NCBI GenBank assembly: GCA_963920635.1
Contig: OY987304.1
Span: forward strand, 35,340,365 to 35,404,364
DNA length: 64,000 nt
Source of the DNA: Pseudeuparius sepicola
Taxonomy: Eukaryota > Arthropoda > Insecta > Coleoptera > Anthribidae
Direction: 5' to 3'
Each line of letters opens with the position of its first letter. Position 1 is the first letter of the stretch. Below the pieces are notes generated by a model. The model made no database searches. It was not told where the DNA came from and worked only from the letters and a program-made list of their open reading frames with translations. Below are positions 54,701 to 64,000 of the stretch, in pieces. A program made the translations under genes and the position numbers.

Positions 54701-55777
54701 GGCCATTTTCTGAGATTCTTGTTTGTTTTTCAATAGCTCCATAATATATATAAGTGAAACGTATTTTTCCATTATTAAACTTTGATTAAAAAAAATACAT
54801 GTCTTCTTAAATTATTGCTATTTACAAGCCTGAAAAATACCAACAATGTGCCATTGGACAAGAATATAATTCCTCACACGTTAATTAATTAGTTTTTTTT
54901 TAGAATATACTATGCATTAAAGTAAGTTAAACAGTGACAAGTTTTTTGGCTTTATTGAAATATTTGATTTTTTTCACATTGGAGGTATTACACGCTCGAC
55001 GACGATATGTCACAGTGTTCGAAAGCTATAAGAACATTTTTCAATAAAGCAATTTTTCTATATTTACTGCCATTAAAAAATTAATCTTCAAAAACACATT
55101 AAAATATTAATTTTCTTTGACCTATAGTGCCACGGATGACGTGGAGTTTTCAATGATTATCGCTCAATATATCTAGTAAGCAGCTGTCCTCAGATCCTAG
55201 TTGAGTTATACAATGAGAGGAGGCTCTAAGTGAAAGGCCAAAAGAGCTGTTTTCCGATGATCGCTTGTCCTTTTTGTTTTGTGCCTGGTACCAGGTCCCT
55301 GTAATGCCAATACCACAGTCGTTCTCACAGATTAGGTTAGGAAAAAACAAGGCTTTTTAATTACCACTAATAAAAATTATTTGAGTGACCCATCTTTGGA
55401 AAAAGAATTTCACCGAGATTTTCAATTTTTACAAATCCAAGATGGCGTCTATAGGCAAATTCTTGTGTTATAATATCGAAAACGAAAACCTTTTTTACAA
55501 AACTGACGTTACCATTAAGAAGGCTGGATAAAAGTGCTCTAATAATGTTAAAGCCTTGTCGTTGCATAACCGTCGGTTTCTAAGATATTGAACAAAAATG
55601 AAAATGGGAAAATTCAGTTTTTTTAAAATAACTCTAAATCGATCACAGTTGGACCTGATTTCTAAGCCGCATCAGATTGGCCAAAAAATTGTCTAAAACT
55701 TCTCCATTTAACTAACTCTCTATCTCTTGTAGCCACCGAGATCCCAATGGTGAAGGTTGAATTTGGGAAACGATATA
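54701..55777. other. Unassigned stretch
   Basis: No gene recognised. CGACGACGATATGTC-like sequence near 54998 matches ATATCGTCGTCGAGCG at 52738 in reverse, a small dispersed repeat. Confidence 0.3.
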
Positions 55778-56057
55778 CAGGGTGTTTTTTAATAAATGTC
55801 CGATATTTTTGGGGACGATTTCTCAGGTATTTTTAAGATAAAAAGTTCATATAAACATGGGTCCGAAAGGCCTTCATTTTTAAGACACACTGTGTTAAAT
55901 ATTTAGTTTTCTTTTATTTTTCCAAATACTTAATATTTGTATTAATATCGATATTTGGACGAAAACTGATAAAACAAACCAAGTACAAACTTTATATCTT
56001 AAAAATACCTGAGGAATTGACCTATGAAATGTCGGACACTTATTAAAAAATGATCTG
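55778..56057. mobile_element. TA-flanked MITE, 280 bp
   Basis: CAGGGTGTTTTTTAATAAAT on the left and ATTAAAAAATGATCTG on the right, flanked by TA at 55776 and 56058. Arms of about 75 bp share CCGATATTT or GACATTTC-type sequence and TCAGGTATTTTTAAGATA / TATCTTAAAAATACCTGA. Right terminus partly decayed. Confidence 0.65.
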
Positions 56058-58676
56058 TAACGTAAACTTACCAGTACCTGACAACTTAAGGATTGATTTC
56101 TCAAATTTTAATCTATAAAAATCAATTTGGCGCGTTTATTCATGATTCTCAATATGGTGTAAGTAGGAGATACATCACTGTAAATAATTACCAACAACCC
56201 AAATCGAATCTGCAATATATTTTTTTATAAACAATATTTTAAAATTTATATTTTTTATCCAGTGAATTTTAACTACACCCTTAACCTGAATATGATAAAC
56301 CCAACACCTGACACTGATAAAAATTATCACAGCACTTTTTAAAAATGAGAACACAAGCGATTGTGATTATTGTATGTAGAAATGTTTATTTATTGGTACA
56401 TTCTCATTTCTGGAACATATAACAACTTATTCTTGAGTAGAAAACTTTTGGTTTGCAATTTTGGAAATTGTTATTTGTTTATATGTCACAGTTGTTATTA
56501 AAAATAATGTTCGCTTTTATTTACCTATTTCTTTTATTTTGTATGATAATATTGATTCTCGTAAATGTATTCCCATTTTATTTAGCTCCAACTGTTTTTT
56601 CTCATTTAGTATTTTCTGTTTTCAATTTTTTATTGTTTGCATAAATTCCCTAGTCATTTCTTAACTATACATCATTGAACTTATTTTGAATACATAATTG
56701 AATTTAATTTGACAGGGTAAACTTGTAAAGATCGTCATAGTATAGTTATTGGTCGTGTTCAGCACTTTCGACAAGAAGAATACATGGCTCAGAATCGTTG
56801 AGTGACAAATCTATACATGTTTTGATGCTCTTGAAGACAGTACTCCGAAGTCTACCATAGTCAGTGCCAAATGCGACCTACAGCTGACACATTGTATAGC
56901 CAATGGCAGACAGAGGTGTCAGGCATGAGAAATATTTAACCCATTGACGTGAAATTTGTACACCATTATAATGTTTATAATTAGAGACTTTAGAGACTAT
57001 TTTTGCATGACTTGTGAGTTTCCCAATGACTGACACCCATGTCAGTAGTATAGCTATAGGGATACTGGATCACTTTGGTAACCCTGTCCATCCGCATCTC
57101 CCCCGTATAGGGGTGGGGTGGCCTCCACGAGCAGTTGTGCGAAGAAGTCTTCAAGGTCATTGCCGAAGAAGTGGTGACACCTGCGAAGGCATTGGCTTAG
57201 CACAAGAAACCACAATGATGAATATAACTTCTATAAATTGACAAGTCAGTAAAAATAGAGAAACCAAGATAACTAACTTAGGAACATACATAACTCATAA
57301 CTGTGATTTATATCTGCTGATTAGCTTATTTTTCAATTAAATAAAACGTGTCAAGTTTAGGCAATGTGTCAGGCACCGGTACGTTTACGTTATATAGGTT
57401 TCGGTCAATTCCATGTGAGTAACTGTAAGCTAGTAGAGGGCTTCAAACACACAGGGGGAAAACCGCACAATTAAGACTTTGCGTTCTCTCTTACTATTCA
57501 GTTTATCCCACACACATCAGTTTGCGCGTCTAGTTTGTCAGTGATTCCATCCAGGAAGGAGCTTTATAATATGAGAGTAGCGTGCGCCGCCATAACCAAG
57601 AAAATAAAGTATAAATCGTGGGCCCCGGTGGACAAAGTTGCTGCTATTAGAATGCCACGAATATTCCCACATTTATCTATTGTAGGAATTGCACTATTGC
57701 GGACATTATTTGCGTTAAAAAAGAGAGCTATATCAGCTACCACGAGAACTAGCGGGCACGCTAATGTCAAAATAATGAAGGGCGCAACGACACACACACA
57801 CACCCACACACACCCTCACAGAATCATCCCCGCGCGGTTTTAACTGTGCACGCTAAATATCAAATTGAGACTTGGACGCGCATCGCACATATTTGACCAA
57901 ACACGATACTTTTTAACTGCACCACTCCCGTGGTACGGTTAAGTCTTGAGTCTTCTCTCTCTGTGTGTGTGGGGCCTTGATCTGGTTATTGAAGAACCCA
58001 AATAAGACTATATCAGAATAAAGGCAAAATTGTTTTCAAAATTCACCATTCTGCGGCTCTACAAATATCATCCAACTCGAGTTTTCGTTACAAACTTTAA
58101 ACTTCGTTGCGATAAGCACGCTAATATTTTAGAAAGTCGCCGAATCAGGAGTGCAATATCCCTAATTCGCTGCAATTTCCCCGTAGAATTTCGTTGGCGT
58201 GGCTTGATAAATTAAACGGAAACGTTAAGAAAATGAAAACGGCTGCAGTGTGTAAACAACTGCGCATACGTGAGGATTAAGGGAGAATTTAATTAAACTT
58301 GGGAGTTTTAATCGGATTAATAAAAGATGGAGACCAATTACCTGGAAAACTCCCAGTTGCAAACCAACAAGTAATGTTTTGTTTTTAAAGGATTAGAATA
58401 GAGAGTTGGAAATTGAGAACTTAGGGTGGGATGTTGCCAGAATCACTCAAAATATTTACCGATGTATAGCTATTCATTTTTGAAAATACAAGTACCGCAT
58501 AATCTTTATCCCTTATGTCTACTTTCGTCCTATATATTATATTTACTTGACTTAAAATGATATTCATGCTTTGGAAACAATGTGTAAAAAATATGACGGC
58601 AGGTTTAAATTCCTAGTAAAAAATATATCTATCTTAATAATAAATCAAGAACCTCAAGTTTTCATGTAAGAAAAAA
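56058..58676. other. Unassigned stretch with a CA microsatellite
   Basis: No gene firmly recognised. A (CA)n run lies at about 57789-57815. A GC-moderate part at 57000-57240 and 57480-57840 holds open frames without domains. Confidence 0.3.
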
Positions 58677-59126
58677 TACGAAACAACCCTGAAAAAATGT
58701 TTACTGTTACCTGTCAAATTTTCAGTTAAGCTGTTTTGGCAGTGTACAGATTTTTCTGTTTTTGTGTAATTTATAAACTTGATAACATACCTATAATGAA
58801 ATTTGAATGTTATGAAAAATTTTCGGCTTATCCTTTTCAAAAGTCCCACTATTAATGAAATTGTGTCGAAATCTTGTAAAAATGTACTTGAAAGGATGTC
58901 TTCTCTTTGGATACCGCTCGTAGTATAAATTGCTCGTTGCATCTGCATTTTCCCCGGATTGTATAAAACAGATTATCATATACCCCATTTTTCATAACTT
59001 TCAAATTTCTTTGTATTTTATAAAGTTTATAAATTACACAAAAACAGAAAAATCTTTACACTGCCAAAACAGCTTAACTGCAAATTTGACAGGTGACACT
59101 AAACATTTTTTCACGGTTGTTTCATT
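58677..59126. mobile_element. Foldback element, 450 bp
   Basis: Arms of about 150 bp (58677-58830 and 58985-59126) share CTGTTTTTGTGTAATTTATA and CAGTTAAGCTGTTTTGGCAG with their inverses. Identity about 85-90% by eye. No coding. Confidence 0.65.
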
Positions 59127-59739
59127 GTCTCTCCGTCCAAAGCCTACTTGCCTACACATGAAATCATAAAAGCTATTAGTAATTATTGATAACTAGTTAC
59201 TTAAGTAAATCATTACGTGTCATATATTTTTGGAATGGTATTTTTTTGCTTTATTAAAAAATGCAAAAATATACAGGGTGTTCCATTTAAAAAATATTTG
59301 TTCACCGGTAGCTCTTAACTTGAAAAAATGTAGTAGCAGCATTGGATTCTACGTAAAAAAGTGCTTTAGGAATGTTTTTACAGAAACACAAAATTTTCAA
59401 CCCGAAAAAAGTTACGGTCACTTTTCGAAAACGCACATTTTCGAAAAACGTCCTGTAACTCAGGAACGGTGACAGATATCGATTTGCGGTTTACGCCATT
59501 AAGTTAACAATAAAAAATGAGCCTCAGATACCGATATCAGTTTTCGTCTATCTCCGTTAAAAATTCCCTTTAAAAGTGTCCAGTTTGGCCCACTTTATAC
59601 ATCTGCTCTAAGATTTTTTTTATATGGTAATAATTGTATTTCGTAGAAAAGTAGAAAGAATTTTTTTTATAAAGAACATCTTTTCGTTGTAAAATCAATA
59701 ATATTTTTTTCTGCCCTTGTCAATTCTGTCCGTGGACAC
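59127..59739. other. Unassigned stretch with a MITE end
   Basis: TA-CAGGGTGTTCCATTTAAAAA at 59272-59294 matches the start of the inner end in the 51603 element, but no right end is visible. Confidence 0.3.
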
Positions 59740-60427
59740 CAGGGGCGTGCAGTCCATGGCAGCAAGGGAAGCAGTGCTTCCCCTAAACCAAGACAATGTA
59801 AAATGATAAAATGTAATTTTTGAATTTTTAAACAGGAAGCAATTAGTTTAGTTTAGTCTTATATATCATATATCAAACCTACAATATGTTATGCATATAG
59901 CACAGACCTATATAGCTTCGCTAATAGGTGGCTGCGCCTATAGCAAATGCGGCGTTCACTCCGACTGCGCCCATCCTATCGAGCCACAGTACAATGTAAG
60001 CTATGCCGGCCGCTAGCTTTTCTGTAGCGTTCCAGAGTCGAGAGGTTATTGAACTTTCCACCTCCACCTGGCTGACGCGCATGAGAACGCGTGTTTTAAG
60101 CGTGCGTGGAAGCTATCGTTGCAATAGGTTCTTTGTTTATTTTAGTTGGTTTTGATATCTGCGTTGGTGCGTCGCGCGCGTCGTATCTCGGGCGATATGG
60201 AAGACAATACGGACATGGACATGCAAATACTGTCAACTTCGGCTGTCGGGAATGACGTTGAAAATGTTAAAGTTGGACAATTAAGTAAGAGTGTGTATGA
60301 ATGTGTAGTGCGTACCTTAATAATAAAGGGATTTTCAACATTAAAATTTACGGATAAGCTTCAATTAATTACTAACGGAAAGGCAAAACCCCCTATAAAA
60401 AATTTAACCACAAAAATGAATGAATGA
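59740..60427 (+). mobile_element. 5' end of a hAT-like transposon with start of its gene
   Basis: The left end CAGGGGCGTGCAGTCC and the following purine-rich sequence are typical hAT termini. Downstream an open frame (ATG 60197 within 60146-60427) reads VGQLSKSVYECVVRTLIIKG and FSTLKFTDKLQLITNGKAKP, a pattern I associate with the N-terminus of zinc-finger MYM-type-1-like hAT proteins. It ends at TGA 60425-60427, before any catalytic part. The right end was not found. The CACAGACCTATATAGCTTCG repeat (59901) lies inside it. Confidence 0.45.
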
Positions 60428-61263
60428 CAACAAGGTAAAACCGCGTAACTACACTTTTGCGATCGAGTACGTCCCTGTTTCCGACTCGGGTGAAATTTTA
60501 TAGGCTACCGACCAATGGCGGATCGACACTCGACATTGAACACGTGGTTTTATTTATGCCAGGCGTACGGATTGCTCGATATTTTAGTATAGTATTTGCA
60601 CATTTTGCGGAGCTGTTGAGTAAACTCACCTGTATATGTAACCCCATTTGCAAAATTCTAATAGGGATGTCATTACTAACGCCACAACGCTATCTTTGCT
60701 TAATTATTTTCATGGGTAACTAGATATTATGTCAACCACAAATATTAGCAATATTTTTTATTAATTTTTTAAAGTAAATACAGAACAAAAGGGCAAGTGT
60801 GACACTTCAAATTGAATGGGACATTTTGCTTTACAAAACAGATATTTAAATATTTTTACAGTTAATTTAATTTTCGAGTCGATGAGAGTCCAAACTTTGC
60901 GGTAATCCACACATCAAAACTAAGGTCATACGTACATTCTGGAGTTTCTTGCACACAATTTTCATGTTAAACTTTTTGCCATATTTCGAAAAATACAAAA
61001 GTTATAGCAGTTTAAAAATTTCGAATTTTTCCAGATTTTTGACCGTAGTTTTCGTAGATGGCCACGGGCAACAATTTTCATCATGACAAAAGAAGGCCGC
61101 CCGGAAAGACTATCGATCGCACCTGCCACCGATTTTTTCTCCAAAAAAATAGACGAGATATCCCCCGCACAAGCATGTGGTTGCTTCTGGGGTACTCCTA
61201 GTTTGGAGTATTGTGAGGGTGAGAATTATTATTATTATTATTATTTTGAGTACATAAGCAACC
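60428..61263. other. Unassigned stretch
   Basis: No gene recognised. An open frame from 61083 runs over a TAT microsatellite (61225-61247) and the tandem repeat that follows and is not considered a gene. Confidence 0.3.
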
Positions 61264-63130
61264 CTGTATATAATAATATCTGGAAAAGTCTACATATTCC
61301 CTGCCGGCAGTACCCGAGTTTGTATATTCGCCATTCCGCCGGTTTCTACGTGATATTTTCTGTAGCGGTATTTACCGCAGCATTTCCGTTTAACCCCCGG
61401 AGTTTCCATGTCAGTCATCCGCTCGGGAAAGTCCATGTATTTGCGGCACAGCGGAAAATGGGGAAAATGCTAACATATTCATGCGGCTTATTACAAGCCA
61501 TTACCTCCCTACGACTCAATTCCAACTCGACGTCCTGCCGCGCCACGGGTTTTTCCCGCGGATTCTAAAGGTTTTAAATGATATTTAAGATAACTGCGGA
61601 GTCTCTAAATGTCCGTCTAGTCCGACGTCCAGCTTACTTTAACATATTATCTTACTTATGCGAGCTGGCTTTTGAAATTCCAATTTCCATTCCTAGAGTT
61701 CGTCGCGATTGAATTCAGAATGTATAAGCAAAGCAGACACTTTCGTTGAGGAATTGGCATTAAGGAACACCAAATGCATCCACTCAAATAGCTCTGATGT
61801 CGTAAATGTGAATTTGGGAATACTTTTGGTTAATTAAGGAATTTCAGGGAGGGCGCGGGAATAAGTTATTGTCAGCATAAGCAATATTAAATTATTGGAT
61901 TAAGTGAATCCACTTTTTTTCAAAAGAACATCATCATATTGTTGGAATCATATAGCACACTACTTGTGGCTAAATTGTATGTTAGATGTGAAAGACCCCC
62001 TCTGCATAGGTATATACAAAATGTCTTACCTGATGGTAAGATGTGAGGATATGGCCAAAATACGTCTGTCCATATATGTTATGGTATAGCTCTCACACTT
62101 ACCCTAGGAAAACAGTTTATATAATATATGGTCAATTCACAAGAACGTTGGTTGACATTGGACTGACTTAGAATCAGAACCACTTTTACCAATTCCAGTT
62201 TTGATAAATAATGAGAATTATATATATCTGGAAAATTCCACATATCCCCTTCTGGAACTAGCTGAGTTTGTATAAGTATATTCGTTATTCCGCTGATATT
62301 TCTGTCATATTTTCTGTCGCGGTATTTACCGCAGCACTCCCGCTTAACCCCTAGAGTTTCTTTGTCAGTCATCTGCTCAGAAAAGTCCGTATTTGCATAT
62401 CCATCCGATGTATTAAACGCCATTTCCTCCCTTCCAAAGGTTTTAACAGAGTCTCTAAATGCCACTGAAGTTACGGGAACAAAAAAAGCATAGAAGTATC
62501 TCATGTATAAAAATGCGAACTAGCATTCTTAGAATATGCGTTTATCGCGCTGACAATAGCTTTAAGTAAAGAGATTATAAGATTATAAAATACATAAAAT
62601 ACATAAGAATCCATATAAACATCTTCTTTGTCTCCATCTGAAGACCATACATTTATAATATCGGGACGACATAATATGCCCGTCTAGTCCAACGTCCCAG
62701 AGTTCATTTAAGATTGAATTGGGAATTTATAAACAACCCAAACTTTCGTCTAGAGATTTCTGCTGATACAAATGAACACCAAATTCATCCACTCAAGTAG
62801 CTGTGATATCGTAAATCTAAATTTGCGAATTGCGAGCATATGCAATATTAAGTTTGACCTGCATTAAATGAAACCACATTTTGTTTAAAGAACCATATAC
62901 CATCATGTTATCGGGATCATAGCACACTTGTGCAAACATTTTATTAGATGTGAAAGACTCCCTCTATATTGGGTTTGCACGTACGTACATTTTTGTGTTT
63001 CCTGCAACCTGTAGTTATAACGTTTCATATTTCTCGTCGTGAAATTTACCAAAGCTCCCCTCGTCTAGAAAATAAAGAAAATGCTAACTTAGATTTGCCA
63101 CCAGGCGTATTAAACCCCATTTTCTTCTTG
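61264..63130. repeat. Three-unit diverged tandem repeat, about 0.7-1.0 kb period
   Basis: Unit 1 begins about 61264, unit 2 about 62205, and a shortened unit 3 about 62960. Shared landmarks are TCTGGAAAAGTCTACATATT against TCTGGAAAATTCCACATAT; GCGGTATTTACCGCAGCA in units 1 and 2 and GTGAAATTTACCAAAGCTCC in unit 3; CCGTCTAGTCCGACGTCC against CCGTCTAGTCCAACGTCC; and TAGATGTGAAAGACCCCCTC against TAGATGTGAAAGACTCCCTC. No open frame is conserved between units. Parts are GC-rich, unlike the MITEs. Confidence 0.75.
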
Positions 63131-64000
63131 CGGCTCAATTTAGACCAGACGTCATATTTCATTGTTGTTTACGGACTGAAATGGCGCTACTCGACGAAAA
63201 AAAAGGGCGACTTATTATAGGTTATAGGGGGTACTCTGTGCTGTGGTTATTGGTATGTCAGTTTCTGACCTTTAAAATGTCCTAAATTTTAAATATACAG
63301 CTTTATTACGATTTGCCATCTTTTTACGGTAACTAATTGTCTTTGCAGTATTTAGCAGTTTTCTCCTATTAACACAGCTTTTATAGGTAGATTTGTTTGT
63401 GATAACATGGAATTTCCATGCACATGAAGAAAATGGTATGCACACTGCACAGACCATTAGGTATTGCAGAAGAATAAACACTATTTTGGAATTATGGGAT
63501 GATCTGATCATAACCAGCTGAAGAAGCTAAAATTCTAGATATTATTTTGGAAGAGTAGGTATTTTGCAACGTATGCAAGTATAAAAATAGAAAATTTTGT
63601 TTAGAGCTCCAAAGCGAACCAATAGTCCTCCATAAAAAGAAGAAACTGAAAATCTAATGCGTTTAATGCTTAGGTACTTACACTACAACTAGCCATGGAC
63701 TTCATTTCAAACCAAAAGGTACCAAATACTCTTGCTTGCTTTTTAGACTCGCTTTTTTTAAGAAAATGTATGGAAATATGCCATGCGAACTTGTCAAATT
63801 AGAGGGACATAACAAACGAATATTTTATTTTATTTTGGATATTAATTTCGTTGTAACAGACACATTTGCATGTTTTTATTTTATAAAAGATTCTGCAACA
63901 ATGGTGTTTTCACATTAAACCACCGTGTAAATTTGTTTCGTCGTGTGGTGCCAGTGGCGATCGCTTGAAACAGCGCTATGCACAGGTCTTTAATATAGTG
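63131..64000. other. Unassigned stretch to window end
   Basis: No gene recognised. The final bases (GCACAGGTCTTTAATATAG) resemble the start of the CACAGACCTATATAG repeat. The short open frames lack domains. Confidence 0.3.

Noticed and set aside
57535..57843. 102-codon open frame
   Set aside because: Ends in a Thr-His run encoded by a CA microsatellite and shows no recognised motif; an overlapping frame on the other strand is equally long.
61083..61568. 161-codon open frame on the plus strand
   Set aside because: It crosses a TAT microsatellite (a run of Tyr) and the first unit of a tandem repeat, and the frame is not kept in the other units. No domain seen.

Overview
This window looks like intergenic or intronic DNA from an insect. 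It is AT-rich, has almost no host coding sequence, and is packed with insect-type mobile elements: an errantivirus-class LTR element with an env gene, a DD41D mariner, two or three LINE types, hAT-like fragments, and many TA-flanked or foldback MITEs whose ends often begin CAGGGTG or CAGTGTG. The insect order cannot be fixed from the sequence. All family names come from motif reading, not from a search.

Layout: 1-5201 holds small palindromic MITEs, a dead mariner transposase fragment (minus strand, 1850-2210) and a perfect 18-bp hairpin. 5202-6747 is a hAT-like non-autonomous element carrying two nested TA-flanked MITEs. 6958-14618 is a nearly intact errantivirus: 188-bp LTRs differing at one site, CGCG target duplication, gag, pol, env, primer site and polypurine tract. 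The env message appears to be made by a long splice from a short leader exon (7522-7547) to 12676. 16695-19852 is a DD41D mariner with TIRs of about 340-350 bp and a broken transposase. Its right TIR is split by a 1.2-kb foldback element that carries three identical tRNA-like Pol III units.

20430-22020 holds decayed coding relics, among them a phospholipase A2-like domain and a glycine/alanine-rich hydrophobic segment, of the sort seen in Polinton/adintovirus-type elements. 23600-28262 is a run of large foldback elements. 28262-30825 has two unrelated LINE fragments, one with a reverse transcriptase and one with a restriction-like endonuclease. 31-37 kb has a possible small first exon, nested foldbacks, a repeat-family copy and a broken THAP-domain gene. 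39630-43790 is a degenerate LINE on the minus strand interrupted by about 1.65 kb of unrelated DNA. 44497-47090 is a tandem duplication running into a multi-level foldback. 50-59 kb is a series of palindromic MITEs. 59740-60427 looks like the 5' end of a hAT element, and 61264-63130 is a three-unit diverged tandem repeat.

The genes do not form a host pathway. Gag, Pol and Env of the errantivirus belong together as one replication unit. The non-autonomous elements have no matching intact transposase in the window and must have been moved by enzymes encoded elsewhere. GC-richer islands without open frames (about 4610-4890, 16290-16520, 24655-24890, 38875-39190 and 52345-52560) are the best candidates for unique host DNA with regulatory function.
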